NCBI GenBank assembly: GCA_019454045.1
Contig: SKCR01017741.1
Span: forward strand, 1-64,000
Direction: 5' to 3'
DNA from: Zanthoxylum bungeanum
Lineage: Eukaryota > Streptophyta > Magnoliopsida > Sapindales > Rutaceae
DNA: 64,000 nt
Shown: in pieces, positions 1 through 12,341 of the stretch
Layout: every line of letters starts with the position of its first letter
Numbering within the stretch: the first letter of the stretch is position 1
The notes under the pieces: generated by a model
The model's input: only the letters and a program-made list of their open reading frames with translations
Database searches by the model: none
What the model was told of the DNA's origin: nothing
Position numbers and translations under genes: made by a program

Positions 1-1782
1 TTTTTGGGGCATGAGGTAAAAACTCACCCTAGTATGTAACTGTTACAGAGATGGAATTGACGGATTGGGTCCGTGTGCACACGTTGAGCAGGACTAGGGT
101 TGACAGATCCCCGAAATCCTGGTTTCAGAGCTTGGGTGGTAGCATCGATCCGCACCCTCAGTTCTAGTTTGTGGTGTGACACGTCCAGTTGAGTTATGGT
201 CCTGGGCGTAGAGCACCACCAGTTTCAGAGATGCCCAGTTGAGTTATGGTCCTGGGCATAGAGCACACCCAGTTGAGTTATGGTCCTGGGTGTAGAGAGA
301 TGTCCAGTTGAGTTATGGTCCTGGACATAGAGATACCATTAGTTTCAGAGACCCGGTTGAGTATTCCCGGACACGTCCAGTTGAGTCATGGTCCTGGACG
401 TAGAGCAGTTTTCAGTTTTCAGATTTTTCAGTACCCAGTTTTCAATTCTTTAGTATGTAGTTTTCAAAAGTCAGATTTTAGAAACAGTTTCCAGAAACCA
501 GAGATTTAAAGCCTGTTTTCAGAAAGACAAGTTTTATAAAGAGATTTTCAAACAGAATTCCGGAAAAAAGGGTTTCCAGAAAACAGTTTTTCAGAAAAGG
601 TTTTCAAAAAATATTTTATAAAAAGCATGACATGTTAAAGTAGAGTATAATTCATGAGTTATGCATATAGGTCATATATTCTAGAAAATCATTTGTGATG
701 CATATAGTTGACGTTAATACATGATAGCATGATTATATCTATGTGTTTATGATTGATGTATGTGTGTATTGTATGTTTACATAGAAAGAACTCTTTGAGA
801 ATACTAGTGTAAGATAATATGATTACATTTATACATGTATTCATGCTTAAAGATAGTGTGATAAATGTTTGATAGAAAGAATGCTTTATAATTCCGATTT
901 GATGATATTTCAAGAAAATAAAAGAAAGAAAGTTATAATAGATGCCTGAACAAGGATATAATGAGTTATCAGAGTAGCGCAGCAGAAGCTTAATGGAATT
1001 GAATTTAAAGATTAGGGATATAGAAACTTGATGTGTATATTATGGATGTATGAAAACATAAACAGTAACAAGATTTAAACTATGTATAACCAGACTAAAA
1101 AGGAATCTTTAGTAATGTTACATGTTTGCTGAAATGGTTAGGGAGCAGGCAATTAGCTCAAGTTAATATAGAAACAGGATTTCAATAAAAGCATGAATAA
1201 ATAGAAAGACTAGTAGCAAGTAATAAATACGTAAAATGGATAAAAATTATATAACTAATTCAGACTTTGTAAATATTAGAATGGCTTTATGAACAACCAA
1301 GGTTAATACAGAAATAGAATGTAAGCCTTCTGTGTTTATCGCTCAAGGAATGAGCATAGTTACTTACTGAGTCTTATGACTTACTGTTCTACAGTATTTG
1401 AGTTTTGCAGGTTGGTGACCTGATCGGTCGACCACAGACACCAGAGATTGAGGAGCCGGATAGCAGCGTTGCAGTCAGCCAGTCACCAGGTCTTGGGGGA
1501 ATTTAAGTATAGTTGTAAAAAGTTCAAGTTGTATAAGGTAGTTGTACAAGTTTTTGTTTATACGTATTTTCGGGCATGGAGCCCAATCGTGTTATGTCTT
1601 GAGTTTATTGTTTTAGTGCATATTATGTGTTTGGGCCCTATAGGTTGTTGGAGGTGCTGGACTTTGATCCAGGTTGCATGACTTTTAGCAGAGGTCATGC
1701 CGAAATTTCGTCAGTCATAGGCTTATGGAGGCAGGATTAGCCTGTCTCCTGCCGGTAACGTCTCCTGTAGCGGGATGTTACA
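1..1782. mobile_element. 3' part of a long LTR (gypsy/chromovirus-like), running in from outside the window
   Basis: No gene is visible here. The stretch ends at 1782 with cgggatgttaca. This is the inverted complement of the tgtaacatcc that starts the LTR at 62018, as expected for the two ends of one LTR type. It is followed by gaaac (1783-1787), a likely 5-bp target-site duplication. It contains tandem repeats at 183-407. The open frames inside (315-509, 689-913, 1448-1681) are short, lack known domains and are not credible genes. Assignment to a Tekay/Del-like gypsy family rests on the TGTAACA termini and LTR length only, and is tentative. Which strand the element lies on cannot be told. 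Confidence 0.55.
183..407. repeat. Tandem array of about five diverged units inside the LTR
   Basis: A unit of about 33-34 bases (core ccagttgagttatggtcctg followed by a ..gtagag tail) recurs at about 183, 233, 267, 301 and 374. Three units are directly adjacent, and two pairs are separated by spacers containing agtttcagag. Units differ by a few substitutions. Subrepeats of this sort are common in plant LTRs. The spacing is irregular and there are no cas genes, so it is not a CRISPR. Confidence 0.85.
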
Positions 1783-1787
1783 GAAAC
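1783..1787. repeat. Target-site duplication gaaac (right side of the LTR element)
   Basis: The pentamer gaaac directly follows the LTR end at 1782. The same pentamer directly precedes the LTR start at 62018 (62013-62017). It occurs uninterrupted at 49603-49607, where copia-C flanking DNA runs straight into the TBC upstream sequence. Confidence 0.7.
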
Positions 1788-1819
1788 CAAAAAGAAAAAC
1801 GTTTTTCTAACACAAGGAT

Positions 1820-2194
1820 ATTAATAAATCCACGTATTACAGGATCACAATGGTTACCTCAATGGTAAAATTCTTTGACTTGAATGATTTATTCCCTCTC
1901 AAATTTAATGGATACTAAGGATGAATTGAAATGCATGTAAATTGACACAGACGTCCTGATTATCAAAAAAGAGGGGCACTACTCCCCCCCAAAATTGTCA
2001 ACCCCCTTTTTCCTACTTTAAATGTCCAAACTGCCCCCCTCTTTTGATAATCAGGACGTCTGTGTCAATTTACACGCATTTCAATTCATCCTTAGTATCC
2101 ATTAAATTTGAGAGGGAATAAATTATTCATGTCAAAGAATTTTACCAATGAGATAACCATTGTGAGCGTGTAATACATGGTTGTATTTACTAAT
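1820..2194. mobile_element. Foldback MITE upstream of the TBC gene
   Basis: Two arms of about 160 bases (1820-1979 and 2034-2194) are inverted copies of each other with few mismatches. They flank a C-rich spacer of about 50 bases, so the element could form a long hairpin. It has no coding capacity. The same element sits in the same place before the second TBC copy (49640-50013), so it predates the duplication. It ends about 245 bases before the TBC start codon and could carry promoter sequence or produce small RNAs; that is inference. Confidence 0.8.
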
Positions 2195-2439
2195 TTATCG
2201 GTAAATATTCCTACCGACGTCATTAAGATAACGGTTTAAGTTTACGTAACTCGTATAAAAATTTCTTACTATTATAATTAGTTTATTTATTTAAAAGTGG
2301 ATAGTAATTTTTCGGGAAAATAAAAACTGATGCGCCACGGACCCACCCCGTTGCCTTCCCTCCGTTTCTGCTATTATCCCATTTCCCCCATTTGCTTAGT
2401 GACGAAGCTAAATCAAATCACTCATCTCAATCAGCAATC

Positions 2440-5400
2440 ATGCAAGAAACAGACCTACACGATCTATCCGACGATCCTTATTACGCCGCGGCTATTCAAC
2501 AAGTAAGCAATTTTTTTAATTATTACATTTACACGTGCATTCGACCATCGCTTTCTTGTTTCCTATTAGTTTCGATCTAATCGCATATTATACTCAAAAA
2601 TAAGAAACGATGATGATCGATTTGTAATCAGAAGGAAGAATATCGTTAGCTGATTTAGGATTTTTTTTTTGGTAAATACTAAATAGGGATCATCAAACAC
2701 GATGAGGAGCGATAGCAGCAAGAGAAGCTCGTCGAGTGAACCGAAAGGTGCCGAACTGGTTTATTTCAAAGATAACGTCCCAATTCATCCTACTCAGTTT
2801 GCATCTGAACGAATTAGCGGAAGATTAAAGCTAATTAAACAAGGATCCTCTCTCTTTATGGTAACGATTTCGCAATTACTTAAATAACCATTCTATCAAT
2901 TCTTGTGTATCTATGATATATTTTTCTGATCTGTTATCCTTGTACTGTTTGTTTTTCTTTCTGTTTCTGATTATAGACTTGGATTCGGTACAAAGGGCAA
3001 AACTCGACCGCCAGGCTATCTGAGAGAGGTTGCTAGTTTTGGACTTTTATACAATTAGATTAACTAATTATTTGTTATGTGGTTCAGGTGTAATTGTGTA
3101 TTAATGTTGAATGTTATTACGTTTATTGTTTTGCTTATGTAGATAGGAATTTATATACTATAAGAGCGGTGCCGTTCACAGAAGTGCGGTCAATTCGCCG
3201 ACATATGCCGGCTTTTGGGTGGCAGTACATAATTATTGTTTTATCGTCAGGTTGTCATCCTGTTTTTAACTTTAATAATTTGTTTGTCTTGCTTTACGTG
3301 CTTATATTTTGAGTTTTTATTATTTTGTTATGTTATTCATTATATGGACACAGTGTAAATGTGAGTGTTTTTTATTGCAGGACTTGCGTTTCCTCCTTTT
3401 TACTTCTACACTGGAGGAGTTATGGAGTTTCTTGCTACTGTAAAGCAACACGTGTTACTTGTGAGTTGGTAATTATTATTGTTCATACTTCCATTTTATT
3501 TTAATTTCTCTATGTTTTTTTATTGTGTTTTTATTGTGTATAATTATCTGTATGATCTTGGGATAGGACCTAGATTCTAAATGAATCCTTCTTTTTAAGT
3601 ATGTTCAGAGATACATGTTATTTTGCATGTGTGTGTGTCTCATTTTTCTTGTGAATGAGAGATATTACACACGAGTTTCTGTTGGTTTTGGTTCAGTCCC
3701 TACTCTATATGGTGTGACCCAAGTGTGGCATCACATTAGTGTTTGTGTCATATGAATAGCTTATATTGTAACTTTTCTTTTCCTGGCTACTGTGTTCATC
3801 TTAAGCATATGATGTTGTTCCTCACGAGTTTCTTACTCGGACATTATGCTTCAGGTCAGCAGAAGATGGAAATGTCTTTCTTGTTAATGATTTTGATAAC
3901 CCTCTGCAGGTATGTATCAAACCAATTTACTTTTTTGGTTGGCAGATAAATAGACATCCATCAATTGTTACAATTCATTTCTCTTTTGCCATTTTTCTAC
4001 ATATGGGGTTGAACATTTGTGATATTAGGAATATGGCTTTAACAGTGAAAATCTTGTTATTATTGAATTTATTTTTCTCCCAACAAAGGTATGTACTATG
4101 TAGCATATATCCTTTGTCTATGTTGTTTTTTCTTTGAAAACAAAAGGTTATTTCCTTTTTCTGGATTTTCAAAAGTGACATGATTCATTTAGTCATGTTG
4201 ATCTGGACATTCAAAAACTACACTTTGTCTGATCAATGTTGTTTCTTGTTTTGTTTATATGATTAACTCTTGATGTTCTCATTGCTTGCCACAGAGAACT
4301 TTATCTTCTTTGGAGCTGCCTAGGGTGGTCTCTATTGCAAGCGGCTCATCAACTCCGGTTTCAGTTGGCGACTCTCCTACAAATGTCAACCAAGAGATGA
4401 CCAATGGGGGCCTCGGCGATGAGAGTCATGATATTTCTCAATTCAATGGAAGGCATAGGCAAAAGGCTCACGATCCTACTCGGGATATCTCAATTCAAGT
4501 ATTGGAAAAATTCTCGCTTGTAACAAAATTTGCGAGGGAAACAACTTCTCAACTGTTTCGTGAAAATCATATCAATGGATTTGGTGCTTTTGAGAAGAAA
4601 TTTGATAGCCAATCTGCCCAAGATTTCGATCACAACACATCCAATGACATGGAGAAAATTGTTGATGAAATCACAGTAGCCCCAGATCCTGTGGAGGTAA
4701 TATTGATTTTGGTGCTAATTGGTTTTGGTTTGTTGGATGATTGTAATTCGTTTTTGCTATTGTGCCCCAATATCCTAACATGGCCATTTAGCTTGTGCTT
4801 TGTCATATTAGAAGACCTTGGAAGCTATCAATTCAATTTATTTGACATCTGTGCTTTTATTTATGTTTCTCAATGATTAAAATCAAATTAATACATATAT
4901 ATGTCGTTTTCTTTTTTGCAGTTCGATAAACTAACATTAGTGTGGGGAAAACCACGACAGCCTCCCTTGGGGTCTGAAGAGGTAGGGATTGCCTTTCCAG
5001 AAGATAAGTTCTCTGCCTAACTTTTAATTCTTGATGATAGACCATTTAAATAAGAACTTTCGGTCAGTCATACACTTTAAAATCTTAAGAGGTTTCATAT
5101 GTTCCTGAAGCAGATTCAACATATATTTTTCTTTTGGTTGTTTTGTTCAGATGCAAGATTTAATAAATTGGATTGAGGTGGTGCCTCGAGGCGCGCCTCC
5201 GCCGCTTCTGCGTCGCTGCCACCTCAAGCCGATAATGAGAAAAAAACCGCCTCCTCACGCAGCTCCGAGTCGGGGCGTCATGAGGCAGGCCGACTCAGAC
5301 GCCCCGACTCAACCCAATAAAAGAAAACTAACGTGTTTTTTAAAAAATGTGAAAGAATACTTTGCCGATTTTGTGCAACTTCTCTGTGACTCCGTGAGTG

Positions 5401-8400
5401 AAAGTGAGAAACCCTATGCATCTACAAAATTTTCTTCACCACTGAGTTTTTGTGATTATTATTTAATATTTTTATTTTATTAGATAGCACAACTTTCGTT
5501 GATGGTTTATCATGAATTGTGATTCAATTTTAATACTTTTCTACTTAAAAGTAAAAAGATTCAGTATATTTTTGTAATCGATAAAGCTAAAGTAATTTTT
5601 AATAATAAAATTGATTCATCCACACTGAAAGGTGTACCACTATCCTGTAATTCACGCACGTGTCAATGCATGCACCACTACCACCAAAATTTTATTTCTT
5701 TAAAATAATTAGGATCACAATTATTTTAAACAATATGATGTATCATATTTATGAACAAAAAATCTCAAAAAAGGGCAGCATCTTTATAGATGTTTTGATT
5801 TTGATGATTTCATGAAGTTATGCTTTTAGTTTATAATTTTAATTTTTTTTTCCATATTAAAATTGAGGCTACAGCTCGACCGCCTCAAGGCTGTCTGCCT
5901 CGCCTCAATCGGGGGATCGTCTCGCACTGCATACCGAGTTTTTAAACCTTGTGCGGATGTGAATGATATGGTCGTGAAATTCCCATTCACCTCCTGTTTA
6001 TAAATAAGACTATCAGATTACATCTGGCATAAAAAGTTTCTTATATATATATATATATATATATATTGAAAAGAAAAAGTTTCTTAATTTAAACAGCTTG
6101 ATATCTTATGATAGGATTTGTGATTTACAAATCAAAACTTTTGATTCAATACTCTTGGAGAATTGAGTTATTCGATCGAAATTATATCAAAACATGAAAG
6201 TTACCATGTATGGAAATGTGAGTTCATGATTCTGATAGTAAAGATACTCACATATTGTGATATGTCACGTACATTGTAGGTATTGGTAATGAATATCTTG
6301 TGATATTAGGTTTATTTTATGACCTTTTTTGTGTTGGCTTTGTAATTAGGAAGTGCTCACATTGTTAAATAAGTAGGTTTGTCTTTTCTCTCTCTTTGAA
6401 CATGGAAACTGTAGCACCTAAATATTTTAAAGAATTCATAGATCTGCCCAACCAAGTTACGATACAAGTCTGCATTCAAATTTTGGAATCCTTGGAATAT
6501 TTTCCAGATGCTCTTATTTATATCCATGATTGTTGCTGTGCTGAGCTCTTTAACTGTGCAGTGGGCAAATTTCTTGGACAACGAGGGGCGGATCATGGAT
6601 TCTAATTCTTTAAGAAAAAGAATATTCTATGGGGGAATTGAGCACAACCTACGGAGAGAGGTTTGTATGCTTAGTAGGGGACATTGTTAAGTATTGTCTT
6701 TTGTTAAATATGTATCTTTTTTCATGAAGCCCTTGTTTATGTTTGTAGGTTTGGGCATTTTTGTTGGGATACTATGCATATGATTCAACATACGCTGAGA
6801 GGGAGTATCTTAGGTCCATCAGGAAGTCGGAATATGAGACCATAAAAAGACAGTGGCAGGTTTGATGTTAATATTGATTTATTCTTTTGTTGTGAATCAC
6901 TCTATCCTGTTCAATTGTGATAATATTGTATCTCTTGTGTGTGCGCACTCAGGGGCAGACCTATCTTGTGGCCTGGGGGGCCTAGGTAAAAAACTTTCAA
7001 TGAAGATAAGGGCCCGTTCGGTATTGTTTTTTAATTGGTATTTTTATGAAACAAAAATGAGAATGAACATGTTATTTTTAAATTTATTTTCAAAATTCAA
7101 GAATGTGTTTGGTATCATTTTCAAACAATAATTTTGAAAACAGAAAAAGTAAAACTTTTTCGATAGAAATATATTGTTATAATAAATTTATAAACTAAAT
7201 ATCAAGTAATAATTAATAATTCTATATTAAATTAATAATATATTATTAAATTATTATTTTATAATTAATCATTTTATTGTTACTTTTATATTATGATATA
7301 ATAAGAAAATAGTAATATAATAATAATAATTATTTAATAACATTAATAAAAATAATTATTATTATTTTATTTATTATTAATTACTATTATTATTTTATTT
7401 AATAATAGATAAACATTGCTATTATGTTAATTATTATATTAATAATTAATTATAATTTTAGATAATAATAATAATAATAAAGTTCAAGGATTTATTATAA
7501 GAATAAAATAAATTTTGCATTTTCAAAAATATTTTTCAGGATTCATTACCGAACGAGTATTTTGTGTTTTCTGAATTAAAAAAATAGAAAACGAAATTTA
7601 AAAATGATGCCGAACATAGCCTAAGGGTCCTAATTGAATTTTAGCCATTTCCTTCAAAAAAATTATGTTTTGGATTGCTCAAGTTTATAGTTTCTTTATT
7701 TTGGCTCACGTTAAACCAAAATCACTGTTCCACCACTGTTTGGGTTGTCATGTATTTGTAGAACTCTCCCTTGCAACATCATCAAACCATAGATGGATTT
7801 CTTTTGTTGTCATATATTTTTTTCATCATTATTTCTTTCTTTTAATTTACTCTTGTTTCATGATGTCTGCCACTTTAGTGCCCATCTTTATAGTTAGCTC
7901 TGTTTTTTCCTTTTGTTTAGAAAAATGCTTATACACTGTCTTGGTTTGTTTGTTGTTGGGCATTGTTTTTTATTTGGTTTCACGGAACTATGTTTAGGTA
8001 GAATCCTTATTTTTCAGTTCACATGGTCGTGTTGTGTGTTTAAATTCATGATTTCCTGCTGCAAGAGTTTTTCCGAGGCTTAATATATGCAGATATAATT
8101 CTTATGCAGAGTATCTCACATGAGCAGGCAAGAAGGTTTACAAAATTCAGGGAGAGGAAAGGACTTATAGATAAAGATGTGGTATGTTTTTTTATAGATT
8201 GTTTTATGAGGAATTTCAAAATAGCAATTTGGAGATTCTAAGTTGTGTTTTTCTTCTCTGTTTTCTAGGTAAGGACTGATAGATCGATCACTTTCTTCGA
8301 TGGGGATGATAATCCAAATGTGAACCTTCTTCGTGATATTCTGTTGACATACTCTTTCTATAACTTTGATCTTGGTTATTGTCAGGTAATTACTTCTAAC

Positions 8401-10830
8401 ATGGACTGAACTTTCTTGGCCTTGCTGCTGGGTGCATGCAAAGATATGATCTTACACTTGTTAATAGTCATCAAGCTGTTGTTTTGGATAAGTCAAAGGA
8501 TGATTCACGAGAATTTTAGGATTGCAGCAGAAATGAGGACTTGACAGAACTCATTCTGTTGGTGGCATATGCACAAAACTATTGAATACACATGAAAAAA
8601 AATCATGGTTGTTATTTGAAACTTAAAATTTTGAAGTAATACAATAAATTAGGTTATGTGATGCAGCCTTATTTTATATTTTGCTTTGAAATCCATGTTA
8701 ATAGTTGCTTGAAGGAAAGCTGAACTTATTTCTGAAATTCAATACTATTTTCATAGCAATTCTTCTTTTTCGATTATTATGAATAAAGTGGATGGAAAAT
8801 ATTAGTAATTGTATGAATAAGTCATTTCTATGGCATTGTGCTATTGCAGTATTTTTGGGTTCGGCCGTGAGAAATTTTTTATTATTCATTGTATTGCTTA
8901 TTCCTGTACACAGTGCGCACATGATAGTGATGCAGAATAATGTCTTAGAATTTTTAGGGTTTCAAGGGTATTATTTATTTAATGTCAAGTGTTTTAGTAA
9001 TGCTTAATTTTTCTTTAGGAGTGTTTTTTTGGGGGGTAGGTTTTATATTACATAATGGGAAATAGATTTCATGTGATTTTGTGTTCTTGTTTTATTTAGT
9101 GTGACTGCAGTTTTCATTTTTACCCAACTTTGATTTTTATTGAATGGAATATTATGGTTTTCTCCTTTACGTTCTGATTTCTCCCTGGGTTCCTCTATTA
9201 TAAGTTCCCTTATCATTTTTATTTTGCAGAACAATCCGACCTACGTAAGATAGGCTATGACCAGTTTGTGCATGCATTTTGGTGTACTCATGATTTTGCA
9301 TTTATATCATTGTCATGTCTTACAGGGTATGAGTGATCTGCTGTCCCCAATATTGTTTGTAATGGAGGAGGAGTCAGAATCATTTTGGTGTTTTGTGGCA
9401 CTGATGGAGCGCCTTGGACCTAATTTTAATCGCGACCAAACTGGCATGCATGCTCAACTTTTTGCTTTATCCAAGGTCTCTCTCTTCATCTTTATGTATC
9501 ATGTCTTCATGTTTCACTTGCTGACGAGTATGCATAGTCTGTTATCTAATGTTTGAAATTAGATTTACATTCTTTAATTTTTCTTTGGATTCCCTTTACA
9601 AATTAAGACATTTATTCTATTATTTGTTAATGACCTGTTTTATAAGCTAGTTGAGATTACCTGGACTTCAATTTCTGGATAGGGAAAATAAGTTCCGAGT
9701 TTTAATTATCGCTTTTATTGTTGCAGTTGGTGGAGTTGCTAGACAGTCCGTTACATAACTATTTTAAGCAGAATGATTGCTTGAATTATTTCTACTGCTT
9801 TCGCTGGGTTCTAATACAATTTAAAAGGTCAGATGCCATAATTAATTGCTTTAGTCTTTTTGAGTATGTATATCTTCTTTGATCACGTGATTCGAGTTGA
9901 TTATTGAAGTATATCTTCTTTGATCATGCCATTCAAGTAGAATATTGATAGCTTTTTCATTTCAATATTCTAAGGAGGTCATAGATTAATATCCCTTTGG
10001 AATTATTGCATCGGAGAAAGGGAGAGATTGGAAATAGGATAACTTGTCTAAGGTTTTGATTGGCTTCTATGTGGATCTATTTATAGGATGGTGTGTATGT
10101 GGGTACGTGAGTGTATTTGCATGCATGAGAAAGAGAGAAGAGAGAGTATGTTACCCTTATGAAGTATCTTAATCGCTTTTATGTGTACATAGATTGCCGA
10201 GTAGACACCAGCAGAAAGAGAAGTTAAGAATTTTGATTTTCTTGGTTCTAGTTCTAGTATAGTTGCTCATTGGGCATTTTTGTCTCTTGGGTAACATGTT
10301 GAGTTGTAATTTAATGCCAAAGTTCTGCTACTCTCAGCTTTTCAACTGTTCTAATTGGATATCTGACAAACCTGCCTCTGTTTTAGGTTATCATAATAAT
10401 CTGAATTTTTAATTTTTCTTCCTATTATTGCGTGGATAGTTGTGTGTGATAAATAAGATGTCTGGAGTTTTCCTGATGCATGATATCGTCACGTTTTTTC
10501 AGGGAATTTGAATATGAGAAAACAATGCGTTTATGGGAGGTATTATGGACTCATTATCTGTCAGAGCACCTGCACCTGTATGTATGTGTGGCAATCTTGA
10601 AGCGGTATCGCAACAAGATAATGGGAGAGCAAATGGACTTTGACACGGTCTTGAAATTTATTAACGAGCTGAGTGGTCGGATTGACCTTGATGCAATCCT
10701 TAGAGATGCTGAGGCTCTGTGTATATGTGCTGGTGAGAATGGTGCTGCTAGCATTCCTCCTGGAACTCCGCCGTCATTGCCTATGGACAATGGTTTATTA
10801 TATTCTCAACAAGAGGATGAAGTATTGTAA
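2440..10830 (+). CDS. TBC (Rab-GAP) domain protein, TBC1D15/GYP7-like; 15 exons, apparent 1-base loss at the exon 5 donor
   Basis: GTPase-activating protein for Rab GTPases, predicted to act in membrane traffic. Exons: 2440-2502, 2687-2860, 2977-3028, 3143-3250, 3381-3460, 3855-3909, 4295-4696, 4922-4981, 6562-6660, 6749-6859, 8110-8181, 8269-8385, 9326-9475, 9727-9827, 10503-10830 (stop at 10828). All introns are GT-AG and phases agree except at exon 5/6. With phase restored, the protein is about 658 residues, normal for plant homologues. The N-terminal half resembles the TBC1D15-type region. The TBC domain runs from about residue 333 to 610. Both catalytic fingers are present: IDKDVVR (arginine finger, IxxDxxR motif, about residue 429) and YCQ (glutamine finger, about 466). 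ATG 2440 is chosen because it opens exon 1 in frame. At 3461-3467 the sequence is gtgagtt where the second copy has gtgaggtt. As written, exon 5 joins exon 6 out of frame and hits an early stop. Function assignment is confident; integrity is uncertain. Confidence 0.9.
3461..3470 (+). other. Altered 5' splice site of TBC exon 5 (one G fewer than in copy 2)
   Basis: Copy 1 reads cttgtgagttggtaatt and copy 2 (51278 onward) reads cttgtgaggttggtaatt. In copy 2 the exon ends ..GTGAG before gttggt and keeps frame with exon 6. In copy 1 the best donor is gtgagt at 3461, which drops the last five exon bases and shifts frame. A cryptic acceptor after cacgag (exon start about 3828) would put the shortened exon back in frame with nine extra codons, so a rescued transcript is conceivable. 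Confidence 0.8.
5157..5935. mobile_element. GC-rich repeat or MITE-like insertion in TBC intron 8
   Basis: A block rich in gcctc and gaggc motifs begins near 5172 (attgaggtggtgcctcgagg) and has a related inverted block near 5868-5920 (gaggc..gcctcgcctcaatc). An AT-rich stretch lies between them. The ends look like degenerate inverted repeats of a non-autonomous DNA transposon. The left block is also in the second TBC copy (60795-60920), so the insertion predates the duplication. The open frame at 5151-5483 is not a gene. Confidence 0.4.
6043..6066. repeat. (TA)n microsatellite in TBC intron 8
   Basis: About eleven ta dinucleotides in a row. Simple sequence repeat only. Confidence 0.9.
7009..7622. 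mobile_element. hAT-like MITE in TBC intron 10
   Basis: The ends are inverted: cgttcggtat on the left and atgccgaacatagcc on the right (complement ggctatgttcggcat). They are flanked by near-identical octamers, taagggcc and taagggtc. The interior is almost pure A/T with many taat/atta runs and no coding capacity. An 8-bp duplication and these termini fit a non-autonomous hAT element. It lies within a further repeat-like stretch (6950-7660). Intron 10 (6860-8109) is otherwise featureless. Confidence 0.55.
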
Positions 10831-11957
10831 GTACGTACAGTCCCTCCTTTCCTGGGAAGGATTTGTTTGCTTTTTCTTTGTAATTAGCTGATTTTTCTGA
10901 CATTTTTAGCATAATAAAATACTGGTATCAGATAAAATTACCATAAATTTCCGGATTAACTGTTCGTTTATTTTTGTATTTTATGTTTCTCGTGCTGAAT
11001 CAATGCGTCATATTTTTAAATTGAAAATGGTCGTCCATGGCCTGGCAGTTTCCTATATATATATATTTGAACTTCTGAGTTCTGACAAGTAGGGTTCTAA
11101 TTTTATCCCCGTGTTTTAATATTTTGTCACAAAAAGAGTTTCTCATCTTTGTATGTGTTATACCTTATCATTAAAAATCTCTCTTTTAAAAGAAATAAAA
11201 ACTTCAATTTTATACTAATATTTTACTTTTAATTTTTCTTTTAGTGCTAACTTTTATTTTGTCGTCACTGTCTAGATTTTCACCACCAAAAAGTTGTAAC
11301 ATCGTAATTAATTCTTTATATTAAACAGTATTTGTACATCTTGCATCACATCACATTTTTTCTCTAGTGGGGTCAAATTATTCAAGAACTAGATGAGTAT
11401 TACTGCGGTTTTAATTCTTAAAAAAGACACTGAGATTTATATTATGCACAAAAAATCCTTCATAATCGATATTAATTTAGGAATAATCGAGATTAATAAA
11501 CTTAGGTACATCAGAACTATATTTATTCACTGACAAATATATTAATTAGATTAAATTCATTCACTTCCTAAAACGGATAATGAATAAGAATAAATATATT
11601 CATTAGATCAACTTCATTCACCTATTAAATATACCAAATATTTCAAAGTTTTTAATAGGTAAGTTTATTCATCTATTAAATATTTAAAAATTTTAAAGTA
11701 GTATGTGAGAACAACAAAGATGCATGTTTCAAAATTTTAATGTCACATATGGTAATACTAAAAAAGATGGGGATAAAAATATATGTTAGTCACTGTATGC
11801 TCCAAAGCCCTTAGTATGATGTTCAAGTTTTTTGTGGACTGAAAATTGAGATCTCAAAATTGGGCTTATTGGGCCTGGAAACTAATGTGTGGGCTTTTGA
11901 AAGAAGATGGGCTTAGCATCCAAAATCTGACAAGAATCTGATATTTCACTCAATTTG
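10831..11957. other. Downstream region of the TBC gene: 3' UTR and AT-rich intergenic DNA
   Basis: No gene is visible. An aataaaat signal near 10912 could be the polyadenylation signal of the TBC transcript. The remainder is AT-rich with no convincing open frame or repeat boundary. Confidence 0.5.
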
Positions 11958-12341
11958 GCAATAGGCCGCCGAGCCCGGAGTTTGATAAACCTGACCCGAT
12001 TCCAATAAGGAAAAAGCCCGGGCTAGATAATTTTTAAAAAAAAAAATTAAAAACATACAAATACAAAATACACACTATATGCAAAGACAATTTACAAATA
12101 AATCAAAAGTTTCATCGATAAATTAACAATTTAAATGCTACAAATAAATAAATATATATATATATATATATGTGTTTAATTTTGTTTAAGCCTGGACTGG
12201 GTCGGGCCCGGGCCAAAAATGCTAAGCCCGACTCGGGCCCGAGCCCGAACCGGACTTGTGAGTATAGGGTCCGACTTGGATTTTTTTTTACCCCGGACGA
12301 ATCGGTCCCGACCTGGACCCGGATTTTTCTGCCACCCTTAA
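11958..12341. mobile_element. Possible hAT-like MITE with GGGCCCGG-rich ends
   Basis: GC-rich segments (gagcccgg..acccgattcc on the left; gggtcgggcccgggcc..acctggacccgg on the right) flank an AT-rich middle with a (ta)n run. The right end, read on the minus strand (agggtggcagaaaaatccgg), resembles typical plant hAT MITE starts. No clear target-site duplication was found, so the boundaries are approximate. Confidence 0.35.

Noticed and set aside
183..407. CRISPR-like direct repeats
   Set aside because: Irregular spacing, repeats longer than spacers, plant nuclear LTR context and no cas genes.
2392..2439. Upstream extension of TBC exon 1
   Set aside because: The extension begins at TTG. The first in-frame ATG is 2440 and matches the conserved start in the second copy.
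4697..4876. C-terminal extension of TBC exon 7 into intron 7
   Set aside because: A clear donor (gtaata) at 4697 and the next exon at 4922 continue the conserved protein; the extension is intron.
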